Assembly: GCA_005408345.1 (NCBI GenBank) | Contig: SEMN01000142.1 | Span: 992,001-1,056,000 of the forward strand | DNA from: Macquaria australasica | Taxonomy: Eukaryota; Chordata; Actinopteri; Centrarchiformes; Percichthyidae | Direction: 5' to 3' | Length of the DNA: 64,000 nucleotides | Shown here: piece by piece, positions 50,697-63,337 of the stretch | Layout of the letters: every line of letters starts with the position of its first letter | Position numbering within the stretch: position 1 is the first letter of the stretch | The notes under the pieces: model-generated | What the model was told of the DNA's origin: nothing | Database searches by the model: none | Seen by the model: the letters and a program-made list of their open reading frames with translations, nothing else | Made by a program: the position numbers and the translations under genes

Positions 50697-53600
50697 TCAC
50701 GCAATGGCTGCCAGGTAGTCTTTCACCTCCGCTGGGGTGAGTCTTTTGAAGCCAGCCTCGTTGCAGATCCCCACCTCAATGTTCTCCTCTGTCATCTGAC
50801 CCTCAAAACTCTCCTGAAACACAAAGATGGGGAAGTGTAAATGACTGACAATAAAAAGGAGAAACACAGTAACACTGAACACAGATTCCATGCCTTAGAT
50901 ATTTTTTTATAACAAACAACATACCTTCAATGTCAAGATGGCTGTGTGGATGGCATCTTCCAATTCCAGATCATTGTTATACCTGGAGAACAAAAGCAAA
51001 GTAGTCATCTAGAAATCTGTGTAGAGTGCATCAAGTAGAAGCACTGTGAGAGCCCACCCTTCCAAACACCTCAACTGTGTGCATTCATGGTGCACTCATG
51101 CAAAACTTAATCACCTTTCCATAATTACAGTGAAGCAAATATCATCCTGGCTCATCTTCCCTGTGTGCCAACTACAAATTTACTTGGATACAAACCCCAG
51201 CCACACTCTTCAGCCTTATTTATTCATCCATCATAAACATTCAGAGCCCTTGCTGTAGGTAATTTGTTAATGAATGTCAACTACAACAAGTACCAAGCTC
51301 AGCCCATAGATCATAGTCCACATCTATACATTTGCTGTCCGTAACAATGTTATTCTATTCATTATACAAAAAAAAAGCATTTAATTGTAAAAGCTTACCT
51401 TTTTTCAAGGAATGTTTTTCCGTTAACGTAGTTCTTTCCCATGGCTGTGGCTTTCCATGCAAAATATGCACCCTGCGAGTCAGAAACAGAAGAATAAAAA
51501 TCCAGCAAGAAGTTACGCTACTGACAGTATTATAAAGAGTCTTTACATTAGAATCACTGCAGACTGAGTGACTGGAATATGTGTTGAGCTCTTTCCAAAC
51601 AGACAGGATGTGCAACTGAATCCAATACTTAAGAAAGGAAAGCGTAACAGGTATTGGGAGAGGGTAATAGCACTTAACGTGGACAAACAAACTAATGTGT
51701 AACATGAAACTTTTAGTGTAAGTAAGACAATTAATGAGTATTATTATTACAGCAAGGCAGCGTAGTCTGCTTTATTAAAGTAAAACAATTATTCACTTTT
51801 GAGCTGGAAAGAGCACGGTAACTGAAGACAAACATTGTTTTTCAACATATGAAAGTTAGTTAGTAATACAACATACAGAGGGGTCTGACTGGAACAGGTA
51901 GGGGTGGTCTTCGTCCCATCCAGCTATCAGCAATGAAACGCCAAATGGACGCACTCCACTGGAGGAAAAAACAAGACAGATTCAAACTCTGAAATATAAA
52001 AGGTAATGTGTCTATAAGCAGTGTGCGTATCAGTGCGTCTTTGTGTATACCCACCCAGACTGTGTGTACTCCTGCATTACAGAGGCCACTCTCTGGACCA
52101 GCTGGCCTGTGGGGATTGGCTCCTGGTAAACCAGGAAGTACTGTTGTGCCAACTTCCTGGCTCGTCGCACTAAAACCCTGCAAAGGATGATGCAACTCGT
52201 TCATGTATCTGTGCATGTTGGGTTCAGTAGTCTACAAACTGACATCTGCGAAATGTCTCACATACAGAGCCAACAAAGTCCTGAATGATGGTTTTAAATC
52301 TCTTTTACACAAGATGTGGATATGCTCCGTACTTATAACGTCGAAGAATGAAACTATATATTGTGTGTTTGTATGCACAAGGTATGGTACTAGCTTTAAC
52401 TAGAACTTAACTCCAGACATCCAAGTTGTCTGGAAATCAGGATATCAATCTTAAAACTTTATGGTATGGTTTGCAAATTGGTTGACTGTGTAAAATATAT
52501 ACAGTTTGTTAAAGGGTTAAAATAAGCAATATATCCATTTAAAATAGACTGGATGAGGCTAGGAATAATGTTGCTTTAGCTGCTAAGGAACAATGTATGC
52601 GCAGATAATTTTGACATTTTCCCTCTGTAGCGCACACCACACAGAAAGATACTTGTTGTCTAAAGTTAGGAAGGAAACCTAAGCTGCTGGCGCTCTGCTT
52701 TTCTTCCAAACGCACAAAGACTCACCTGTAGTCAGGGCCCATGCCGCTGTAGACCATGCCTATGTGTTTAGTGATGGGCTCCACTTTGTGGACACTCTGC
52801 TCGTCGTACAGAATGGACTTCTGTTTCTTCTCTGTTGCCAGGACAACGCCATTGGAAGCTGAAAATCGAAGCACATCACGATTAGTGTGATCACAAATCC
52901 TAAGCGGTGATCGTCTTTTTCTAACCTGCTTCGACTTTGTAATGTCATGCAGAGCCTCTGAGGATGCTGCACCAGGGTCCGTTACTGCGAATTGCCTTGT
53001 CTGGTTAAACTATGACAAAACACCGCAGAGAGAAAGGCAACGCTACATCGTGGTATTACTTTTCCACGCTGTAGCAGATTCACAAAACTCTCTCTTTTTT
53101 TTAATGTTTAAAAATGAACAAACCTGTGCTCCAAACCCCACATTTCCAGGGCTCCTTACCTTTGATGCCGACCGAGGGAGCTCCGGCCGCTACGGCCGCC
53201 AGCGCATATTCAATCTGGACCAGTTTACCCGAAGGGCTGCAGGAAGAGACACACGGTGCTGCATTACTGCGCTGCGAGGCGGAGGACAACCAGCTAACGC
53301 AGACACAACACATGCTGTAGTTTGAAACCCAGATTCGGCGTGTAAAAGATCAACGAAGACGAAACTGAAAGCAAACGCTAAAACAACCGACTCATTAGAG
53401 CTAACGTGGCTAAGCTAGCCTCTGGAGGATTAGCGCGTGAAACGGACCTCTCTCGGTGCGTTTAGTCATAGGCTCACAAATAAACCCATTTAGCGAGATT
53501 TCATGATCTGTGCCGGAAGCAAAGCGTCCCTCGACTGCTTCTTTTAAAACCTCGCTAGCCCACATGCTAACAGGTAACGCTACCCGGCAGTGACGGTGCA

Positions 53601-53790
53601 GCAGCTACGGCGGCTCTCTGAGCCTCCTCCTCCGACCAAAACGGAAACCCGAGCGCACGCTTGGTCAAACTATCGGTCACAAACAACCTCTGTAGGCTCA
53701 ACGTTTAGGTGCCCCTTTCAAATTTCAGGACAATTTCGACAAAGTTTACCTAAATGTGGTGAGGGAGAAGCTGTAGCCTCGTTCCGCCAT
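50697..53790 (-). CDS. psma2: PSMA2, 20S proteasome subunit alpha type-2
   Basis: Eight coding exons, in transcript order: 53790-53750, 53236-53160, 52858-52726, 52177-52055, 51958-51877, 51472-51399, 50982-50925, 50813-50697. They join in phase to give 234 residues, exactly the usual family length. Visible landmarks are MAERGYSFSLTTFSPSGKL, VQIEYALAAVAAGAPSVGIK, GMVYSGMGPDYR, RPFGVSLLIAGWDE, YFAWKATAMGKNY, and the end RLTPAEVKDYLAAIA. As an alpha subunit it is non-catalytic: it forms the outer ring and gate of the 20S proteasome in cytosol and nucleus. It is head-to-head with MRPL32, as in human. Confidence 0.97.
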
Positions 53791-54582
53791 CTTGTTCTTC
53801 TTCTTCTTCTTCTGCTTCTTCTTCTTCTTCTTCTTCTTCTTCTGCTGCTCTGTGTTGACTGCAGAGCTGCACATCCACTTCAGGGTGTGTACTGCCACCT
53901 GTGAAGATTACATTAAACCTCTACCCGGAGTGCAAACAATATTTAGATACTGTGAATATAGAGTGTGAAAAATAATAAAACCAAGTCGAGCATTAAAACC
54001 TCTCCTCTTACACAACTGAAATGACTCATTATCAGGACTACTGATTTTTTAAAAATAGTTATGGACCTGAAGAAGCATGTGTTTAAAAAAGGCTATACTT
54101 TTTAGCCCTAATGGTACATCATTCTGAATGAAACTATTAATATAATAGTTTCATTACCAATGCCAGACAATGACAATAACAGAGGAATCATACATCGATG
54201 TGGGTCTTTTTGTGCCTCCCCTATCAACCTTATCATTTTGAGATGGAAGAACACAAAAAAATGTTTAAAAGTGTGTCCTTTCTCTACTTAAACGTATACA
54301 TCCTAAAAACACATTTTAAGAAAGAAAGAAATATGTTCCACTTGAGTGTCACAGTATGATGAAGCAAGATCGTTTAAAAACAGACTTGGAAAGCGTCGCC
54401 ACGTGTTGTTGCTCTGAAAACACTGAAGGGTGCAGTGTGCAAAGTTGTCCGCTAGACGGCAGAGAGACGCCTAAAACGTGTCTTGTCTGCCGTAAATTAA
54501 GCAGAAGAAGAAGTGCTGCGTCTCGGTGACCGTGAGCTGTTTGGCGCGTTGGGAGGAGAAGAAGCGTGCTGACAACAAAAAG
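53791..54582. promoter_or_regulatory. Shared PSMA2/MRPL32 divergent promoter region
   Basis: 792 bp between the two start codons. It holds a CTT repeat next to PSMA2 and otherwise AT-rich sequence, with a GC-richer part from about 54390 upstream of MRPL32. The same divergent pair exists on human chromosome 7, so a shared regulatory region is plausible. No TATA box was identified for either gene. Confidence 0.5.
53795..53845. repeat. (CTT)n repeat abutting the PSMA2 start codon
   Basis: An interrupted CTT run starts about five bases upstream of the PSMA2 ATG. On the coding strand it reads (GAA)n with GCAGAA interruptions, so the 5'UTR ends in an almost pure purine tract. Confidence 0.95.
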
Positions 54583-56348
54583 ATGAATTTAGCCGCTTTA
54601 GTGCACAGCCTCAGGTGCTCTTTGCTGCACATTGAAAGCAGACTTCTGCAGGCGGCGGGACTAGACAGACAGCTGGGTGAGTTTACTGACGTGAGCTCGG
54701 GACGGTAGCTAACGTTACTGCTAATCACGGTAACAAGCTCTGTGCCCGACACACACACATACGGTACACACTGTGTCTCTCTTCTTCTTCGCCTATCAGC
54801 TGTCTTTGAATGTCATCTTACCTCAGCTGTCTCTCTACGTGTACGTGCTTTTTCTGGCCGCACTGAACCGCTTGCGGTGATGGGAAGGTGACGGTGTTGC
54901 TCCTGTGTGCAGCTCCAGCGCTCGCGGTGACCGGCCCCAGCCTCGACAAGGGGGGTGAGGTGGAGGAGCAGCCCCCTGGCCTCCTAGACAGCATCCTGTG
55001 GATGGCAGCACCCAAGAAGAGACGCACTATAGAGGTCAACCGCACCAGGAGGAGAGCTGACAGCAAACTCCTAAAAGTCAAGGTACACTGACTAGGGCCA
55101 CCCTGGGGCCCTCTCAAAGGGTCATTTCACACCAGAACCTAACTATAACAAGTTATTGTGTTCTATCTATCTGTACTAATTGATTGGGGCTGATTAGCAA
55201 AGGTTTCGGAGATGTCATCTGTAACTCCACCTGTGCATTTAAGCTCCAATCGCATTTGCTGTGTGGCATGGAAATCTTTAAAAATTACACTTAAAAAAAA
55301 CTCAACAGTAACATCTGCATTTGCAAATATAATCAAATGATAGAAGCTGGATACCAACAGTTTGCCAACAAATTAATACATTTGCTTTTTTCTATATACC
55401 ACAACTAATGAAACTTGTAATAGCATGCATATACATAACAGAATATCTGTGGAGATTCTTCACAGTTAACAAAGAAGACATCAAAAAATCTGAATGCATC
55501 TTATCAGCTGTTACGTTTAGGATCTCCTGTTGTTCAATGTGACCGAGGGACACTTACATGTTATTCAATTTATATTTAATACAGGGAATTACTAATTTAT
55601 TATTCCTCAGTAGTAATCATGATCCATTTAATGAGTACGTAGTAGTCAGATCAGTCAGTCAATCACATATAATCCGCATATTTTGTTGTGAACAGTTTAA
55701 TTGAGAACTACTTTGTACTGAAGTTGCTCAAGAACTGTTTATCTCTGCATACATCAAAAAGACACATCTCTTAGAATCACTGATGAGTGTACAAGCCTGA
55801 TTTACATCGTTTTAAAGCAATACGTCACACTAGTAAAGTTCAGTAACAGCAGAACTGCTTGCACCAGAACCAAGATGAGTAAATGTTTACATCTCCAGTA
55901 GAGGCGGCTGATGTTACAGGTCGATGTTAGCTGATCACACATTTATCAGTATTGGTTTATATGTTGGCCATAACAAGAAATTGCAGTCTAGAAAATGCCA
56001 AAGTTATGTCAGAAGTAATTTCTAAACAGTGATGCCATTACAGTGTTTGACTCACAGTCTCCACTCTCTGTCTCATTCTCTGTGTCCCTCTCTCAGACCA
56101 ACATCGAGTCGTGTCCAGAGTGTGGCCACTTGAAGCAGAAACACATCATGTGTGGCTTCTGTTACGCTAAGGTGTGCAAGGAGACTGCTCTGATTCGTCA
56201 ACAGATTAAAGGAATGGAAGGCGGCCCGCTGAGGGCCCCGACTGTGGAGACTGTCGTCATGTATGAGGGGGAGACACCAAGCCAGCAGGACAAAGACAAG
56301 AGGATTGTGGAGAGGGCCAGGAAGAGGCCTGCCTGGTTCAGCTATTGA
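54583..56348 (+). CDS. mrpl32: MRPL32, mitochondrial large ribosomal subunit protein bL32m
   Basis: Exons 54583-54676, 54913-55082 and 56097-56348, in phase; 171 residues (human 188). The N-terminus (MNLAALVHSLRCSLLHIESR) is basic and amphipathic, as expected for a mitochondrial targeting peptide. The mature region starts with SILWMAAPKKRRTIEVNRTR, the L32 signature, and contains a zinc-binding pair CPEC and CGFC. The C-terminus ends ARKRPAWFSY. The mature protein is part of the 39S subunit; in known systems the precursor is cut by the m-AAA protease. AATAAA at 56763-56768 is a likely poly-A signal. Confidence 0.96.
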
Positions 56349-58176
56349 TGCTGAGATATTAAGGCTGTGTGCGATACATAGCTTGAGTTTGACACAGGTC
56401 TGGTCAGATACACACTGGTGCTTTATTTGATATAGCAAACAGCATATTTTGTCCAGTCTGTTATTCAGTCAAGAGGTCGATGTATCAGTTTTGTTTCCAC
56501 AAACAAATTCCGTAGAGGGACTGATCAGCACTGATACCAGGGGCCTTGATAAATACTGGCTCATCTCTGTGAACATACTGCACTATAACTTTCATGTGTG
56601 GGTAGAAAAAGATTTAGGGCTCACACAAAGTCTTTGGAGGTGTTGGTATCAGACATCATGGTTTATGTTGTGTCATTGTTTCAACAAATTTTCAGACTTG
56701 AAGCCAAGTCTGTCATATTTTCAACTGAGAGAAATTTACTGCATAATATTTGAATGTTTGACAATAAATTCATTATTTGAAAAAATAGTTGTTTGTATCT
56801 ACTTTGTTCTTTTTTTTTAATTAACGAGACAGTGCAGAGTACTGGACAGAGGCTGCATTAGTTAAATAAGTCTCTTGGAAGATTTTTTTTTGGTTGAAGG
56901 TGAACGACTGCTTTTGCTTCATGATACAGTGAGAAACAGCAAGACTGAACTGTGCTCTGATGCTATAGTCATAATGCACTATAATCTTATATTAAGGCTG
57001 CAACTTTTATTACCCTCTGATTAATCCTGATTTGTGTGGTACAATGGAGGGAAAATAAACAGGCACAATCTGTTTATCAGTGACAGAAATGTGGTTTCTT
57101 AGATAGTCAAAGATCATCTGTGCAATTGATACATAAATGATGACAGTATATACGTGAATACTAGTGTAATGATAATATTCATACTAAGCATTGATTCATA
57201 TTAAATATTAACCTTCTCTGTGAAATGACTTGGCTGTAGAATAGCCTACTCATGATGGAAAACTAATTGCCACTTCTAAACATGACAAGATGCTTGTTTT
57301 TGTTTGTGGATGTGCGTTCGTGTTGCCACAGCAACGTCTGTTAGTCAGGATTCAGCATCAAACTGGAGTCACATTATACTAGCTCTTGTGTTGCTGGAAC
57401 AGACTGTTTCTGCTGGGATGAGTCCAGCATACCTTCTGCTGCCTTGGCCACACCGTCATACACCCTCTGATTCAGTTTCACCCTCATGGTTGGATGAAAC
57501 CGGGGGTTGCCAGCGTCCCCATGACAGCAAGAGCAGTCGAGGTTTAAAGTGATATTCTGTCAAGGAGCTTCAAACTTGTGGAGGTCCAACTGTTGTTTGA
57601 GAAAAACGTCCCAGAAATGTAGTGTGGAAGAATGTTTCCTCAAATCAAATGACTTTGTAACTAGTTACACACACAGAACATGGTGCCGCAGCTCTAATCC
57701 TGCAATGTTTATCTGTCCTGATAAGCATTTAGCGTAAATCCAGCTTCTACTTGTCTCCCAACCTTTTTACACATCCATCCATCATAACTGACAGAAAAGC
57801 ATACTGGGAGGACATCTGTTGAGCTCAGGGCTCTTTCATTGTCAACTCTCACTGTCGGCCACTCTCTCATCATCCCACATTCACAGATCAAGTTCACGGT
57901 GTCGATGGTGACAGAGAACTTCTCTAAAAATCCATCCGTCACAAACATTACTTTCGCAGTCACATGATTTTGGCCGAGCAACTGACATAGCTTTGGATTA
58001 ATGAGTTGGATTTTTTTTTGTCAGTCAGTGATCTGATTGCTCTCAGCTGTTTTCTTCCTGCGACATGTGGTCTATGTGAGAGACATCTGAGGAGTGGGAG
58101 GATATTTTCTTTGACCTGATGGGATGAACCCTGGATCCATGTCATTCCAACAGATTAGTCATTTCATATTTCTGTC

Positions 58177-58211
<35 letters not shown>

Positions 58212-58778
58212 ACAGTATGGACGTAGGTCTCCACAAATCTATACTCACATGCACATAACGAAACCCAAACCATAATGCAAAAAAATCCAAAAATACACTA
58301 AATTGCATTACATTTTGCACAAGTTAACATTGTTTGATGATTTGTCTTTTCATCTACAGCTACATGAAAGAACACAAGTACGTTCAATAAATGAAATCAG
58401 TGGGGGGCTGCGTTCAACTTTCATCTGGTTGTCTCACGTCATGGAAAGAGCTTTAAGCTCATTTTCAAATGAAAACCATCCTTCAGCATGCCTGAAGTGA
58501 GGACATTCACTACAAAGTGATACAGAGGAGTAAAAATAGAAACAAGACTGGATATTTAAGACAACACACACACACACACATCTCAGACTACTTGGTACAC
58601 ACAGAGATACACACATTGATGATGACACATGATTTGATCGCTCGTTGTATCTCTTGCCCTTGAGTTTTACGCCAGTCAAGTCAGACACGAGTGAAAGAGG
58701 ACGTTTGTCTCGGCACATGCTGTTTTTTTTTACATAGAAATAAATTACTGACATTCACACTCCTGACACAAGCACACC
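56349..58778. other. MRPL32 3'UTR and intergenic stretch
   Basis: The MRPL32 3'UTR should end just after the AATAAA at 56763. The rest contains a CA microsatellite at 58177-58209 and no confirmed gene. A 90-codon minus-strand frame at 57981-57709 has somewhat protein-like composition (KVMFVTDGFLEKF) and is discussed as a possible gene relic. A plus-strand frame at 57304-57552 was not accepted. Confidence 0.45.
58177..58209. repeat. (CA)n microsatellite
   Basis: An uninterrupted CA run of about 33 bp between MRPL32 and the unidentified gene at 58779. Confidence 0.95.
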
Positions 58779-59830
58779 ATGCACTGTGTGAGCAGAGGAG
58801 GCTGCTACCTGGTGAACTCCTTCTGTGATCTTCAGGAGGACAACCAGTGGAAGAAGGAGAGCTACCAAGCATGTTGGCTGAGCCTGGTCCTTGAAACGAG
58901 ACCACAATACAAGTAGGTTGTTCTCCTCCTGGTTTGAAATTCTGCTTTATTCTAAATTCCTACTTTTTGTATGAATCACTGCAATACTGTTTTCTACTGT
59001 GTTCTCTCTACTATGTTAAGCATGTGTAGATTTTTATGGTGTAGTTCTCAGGATGGTGTTGCGACAAGCAGCAGGATAGAGGGTAAAGGATAATGGATCA
59101 TTGTGTTTTACTGTAAACACATGGCATGGACATACTTTATTTTGACTTAGAGGGTAAAATCCACTATGACACACATACAGTAGGGCTGCTGCACTGCTGC
59201 TGCACTCCTCAAGTTGCACTTTATGACCTGGTCCTGATCAGTGCTGTGTAGTGCAGGTATGTTGCCTGTGGCTGCTAAAGGAAACACCTGTAATATGTAG
59301 TGTAGTCAAAAAGGCAACCAGCTAACTAGGCAGGAGCAGTGAAGCAGCAGCTTTCTTCTTGATTAATTCCCTACCCTAAAGTCTGTAAGCTATATGAAAG
59401 AATTTAAAATAGATATGATGATCACAGCACCACTCCACTTTAGTGTGTTAGGATTAAAAAATAATTTATGTGTGTAATGTGTTCCAGGCTAACAGTGTCA
59501 GAGACAGACAGCATTAGCAGAGAGAGTTACAAGCAGCAACAGGTGGTGCACTTCATGGTCGAGAGGAGTCCCAGCCAGACACTGAGGCTGGGCAGCAACA
59601 GCAGAGCCATGACAGAGCACCAGCTACCCAGCAGGGACCTACATCATGCCATGACCACCTTTGGGTGCGTAGAACAACAACCAGTCATACTAAGGAAAGG
59701 GGATAACGGAGTGGATAAGGAGGAAGTGACTGCCATGACTCTGAGCAAGCCAGTCAGAGTGAACTTCAGAGCATCGAGCCTGATGTCCTCGCCAAGGGAA
59801 AGCTCTCATCGGGTGCAGAGGAGGGAGTGA
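58779..59830 (+). CDS. Unidentified predicted two-exon protein
   Basis: Exon 1 at 58779-58912 starts MHCVSRGGCYLVNSFCDLQ and ends at a consensus-like GTAGGT donor. Exon 2 at 59488-59830 follows a TTCCAG acceptor. The phases fit (AA|G gives Lys) and the joined frame has 158 residues ending SSHRVQRRE. Exon 2 reads RESYKQQQVVHFMVERSPS and later RDLHHAMTTFGCVEQQPVI. The product is polar, basic at the end, with no signal peptide, membrane segment or motif that I recognise. Two matching open exons with good splice sites support a real gene, but the frame is short and there may be further exons upstream. I assign no function. Confidence 0.45.
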
Positions 59831-61543
59831 AGCAAGGAGGCGGAGGGTGTTTCAAATCGCAGTTCAGAAATAATAACATAGTCTTTGTTATTGTAATTTA
59901 CATATTGGTGTTAGTAAATTAAAATGTAAAATGTTTAAATTGTTTATGAAACAGTGTCTGGAACCTAAGTTTGCCTTCTTTTTCACATGGCATTTAAGTT
60001 AATAACATTGTCCTGTTAGAGAAAATACAACAAATAACTTTACATACATGCGGTATGTTTAGGTTTTTTTTTTTTTTATGTATGCATTATGAGCTTCCAC
60101 ATAGCTATTGTACTAAATGATCATTCTTCAGTATGCATAGCCAGTGGCAGAACCCCCCTGTGGAAAGACAACAACATCATAAAGGGACCATCTGGGAGCT
60201 GATATCATACTTTGGTAAATACAGTATAGCAGTACTTTTGAGAGTCTATGGAGAAAAGAAGAACAGCCTGGAAATTAAGTTCTTAAACCAAACGATTTAT
60301 TAGGAGGATTTCACAGAGTGGTTAGAGTCAGTACATTAGAATTTATGGCATTATATCCAGCACTTACTAGCCAAGTTGTGGTCAAAAGAAAAACATAACA
60401 GTGTAGAGAGGCTTGGTAAGCTTATAAAAATGCTACAGCTTTAGTTAATCCTATCATTACAGGGGTGTAGTGTGAAGTAAAATGGTGCTGTTTGACTAGT
60501 TTGTTGCAGTGTGGGAAGGTGTCACTACTTTGAGCTTTGTTCCCTTATTTAGATTCACATGCACCTTCAGTGTCCTGTCTCCCTGATAGTTAAAAAGCTC
60601 CCACAAACCTGCATTGAGGACTAGAAATTTTAAACCAGTGATTAGAAACAGACTCTACTGGCTTTAGGCCATGTATCAGAAATGGCAACACACATGACAT
60701 TGATGGAAGGAAAACCCAAGTTATGGGCAGAAATGTTGGTAAAAACCAATAAAAGTCCTACGGATATCATGATAAACATCTCCCACGATAGTACATCAAA
60801 TTAGTGCATTGTATCAACACACTCCACAGAAAGGCTTCAATGACATTTCCATCAAAATATTATTGGAAAAAATATTCTTGACAATGTGTCTATGATTCCT
60901 GGTTGTTTTGTTCAACACAGTAGTTTTTATTGTGATTTTATTCCTGAAGATGTGTGTGTATTATCACATCACATTTGGGAATAGTTACTGGGAGCCCTAA
61001 ATTCATACCCAAGATGGAGAAGCAAACATTTCCAAACATACAATATACAGTATGCACCTCGTAGTAATTCATGGCACTCAGAGAATGTGAGTTAAATTAA
61101 CACAAATGTTCTGACAAAATTTTCCAAAGGGCTAAATGGAAAAACAAAATACATCTCTATGTATCTAGCATCAGTTGTGTATCCAAAATGGATATGACCT
61201 GAATGACCCTAGTGCATTTTCACCATGATACGTTTTCACACAGTTCATTTAAAGCTAATGAGTCTTAATCTGGGCTTTTGAAGTTACGGTAATATTGTAT
61301 TTCTGCATGCTCAAAACCTGACAAAATATCCCTTCTTTTCAAAACTCAGAGATCAAGGGAGGAACTTTCACATGTTGAACATTATTCTTGTTGAGGTTAG
61401 CTCTTGTGCGTTTCCATAACATCCCTATCAAGTAAAGATAATTACACAGAGTGAGAAATACATGCATTTTCCATCCCTGATCCATATACTTTCCAACATT
61501 CTTCAAAGTCAAATGAATAACACCAGCTTGTGTTTGTCTTTTG
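59831..61543 (-). other. CCDC127 3'UTR and spacer
   Basis: AT-rich, with no coding-like frame. A minus-strand AATAAA at 60301-60296 would give CCDC127 a 3'UTR of about 1.2 kb. The left part, up to about 60.2 kb, would be the 3' flank of the unidentified plus-strand gene. Confidence 0.45.
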
Positions 61544-63337
61544 TCACTTTGTGTGAGACTGGATTTTCCCTCCTAATATGGCTTCTTCAGCTCTCTTGTG
61601 TTTCTGGGCAGTGACCTGCAGCTGCCAGTACTTGAGGTACACCCACATGAGGCTTCCATTCTTCCTCTTGTCCATGTTTAGCCTGTCCGCACAGTGCTTA
61701 TCTCTCTTGAAAATATCCTTCAGATCGGACTCTAGATCCAGTTCTTCCCCGATGGGTTCTTTGACGACCTTAAGCAGCATGTTCTTCTCCATCTCCAGCC
61801 GTTGATCTCGAGGTTGGATGAGGGAACAGTAGGCATTCTGGCGCTCCATAAGCTGACCCTCTAGCTCCTTCAGAGTGGCGGTGGCTCGCTGGTACCAGTT
61901 GTTCTCTCGTTCCAGGGCTTGTTGCAGCACAGCTCCCGCAATGCCGGACTTTACCAGCCTTTGCTTCTCTTCATCCAAGGCCTCACGCTCCTTGTAAGGG
62001 AGAAGGCAGTTTTTTTTGGGTTATGCAGGAGAGGCTACAGGTAAGAAGGGAAACATGCACAATAGCAGAAATGGAGGGCCAGTCAAAGTGGGAGCAAGAC
62101 GAGGAAAAGAGTCAGAAGGAGAGGCAGAAAAGTAGTGGGTAAGGAGAGAGGAAAAAGACTAGACATTTTTTCTGCTCAGTGGCCTCGTAAGCCCTTACAG
62201 GCCCTTGAGCAGCCTAGATGCAGACCACAGGAGGCGACATAGAGGGTGACGTATTTACCTGCTGTAGCTGTTTCCGTTCTTCCATCAGCTGCTGGCTCTG
62301 AGAGACCAGGGCCTGCTTGTAGCCTTTAACCCTCTGTCTCTCCTTCTCCAGCTCCAGCTCCAGTGTGGCCACTGCCCTGCGCCTCTCTGTCAATGTCTCC
62401 CGGTACTGTGCCTCCATCTCACTTTTTATTGTGGACACATCCTTTTCATACTGGGCTTTGATCTTATGGATCTCCCTCTGAGACTCCTTGGTCCAGATCC
62501 AACCTGAAGGCACGGTGGGCGATAAGACACCGGATAGAGAAGATACTTAACTTATACTGTCACGATCTTAAAGCACTATTGTCCTCAAACAACTGAATTT
62601 CCTGAAACCCAGAGTGCAGCAATGTACCAGCTTGTCTTCCCAGTTTGAGAGAGTTAGAAAAGTTTAACATGATAACGGCAGCACCTGGAAACAAACATGA
62701 GCATGCATTTTAAGGAGAGACAGAAGACAATTAAGACTCACTCTAGTCTACTTTAGATCTGATACAGAACTGTCTTTTGTAATCTTGATGCCTTTGTACT
62801 CACTCAGTTAAAACCTATTTTTTAGACTGAATTTAATGAAGTTCTGATTGACAAATCAAATTAAGCTAAGTGAATGCATAATTAGATAGATATTACCCAA
62901 AACATCTTTACAAATATTACTTTTTTAGCCATATTGAACAGGAGGTGGTACAATCCTTGGTCTGGTGGTCCAGATGCTGGGTATGATAACCACTACATTT
63001 CTACCAATCTCATTTGGCATTCTTAAGAAACAGAGACAGTCCTACCAGCCAGTGAAGATGTAGATGTACGTTTATACAAGAGTCTACATTTCCCCAGAAA
63101 GTTAGCTGCTAATATGACAAATGAAAACATAAACTTATTGAATTTAATATTGAATAACCCACATGTCCGTTACCTCATCCACACACACATCTCCATGTGT
63201 AACTTACGAAACGCAGCCAGTCCCAGCATAGGGACCAGCAGGGCGTAGTTCCATTGGTTCCCATCACCTGCCCCCGCCCTCCTTCCTCTGGGGTCTGGTT
63301 GGATGTTCCACCTGGGGGGTTCATTCAAGTTGTTCAT
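61544..63337 (-). CDS. ccdc127: CCDC127, coiled-coil domain-containing protein 127
   Basis: Exons 63337-63208, 62503-62259 and 61990-61544, in phase; 273 residues (human 260). It starts MNNLNEPPRWNIQPDPRG, then a hydrophobic stretch YALLVPMLGLAAFRWIW that is probably a single membrane anchor. A long coiled coil follows (RRAVATLELELEKERQRVKG, KQALVSQSQQLMEERK). The conserved C-terminal part is MERQNAYCSLIQPRDQRLEM, RKNGSLMWVYLKYWQLQV, and RAEEAIL. These blocks match human CCDC127 along its length. The human protein is listed as mitochondrial; its exact role is not well defined. The start at 63337 was chosen over an in-frame upstream start because it restores the conserved N-terminus. Confidence 0.94.

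Noticed and set aside
53590..53904. Plus-strand frame with a run of leucines
   Set aside because: The leucine run is only the CTT repeat next to PSMA2.
57304..57552. 82-codon plus-strand frame as an upstream exon of the unidentified gene
   Set aside because: No matching splice sites or phase towards 58779, and no protein-like motifs.
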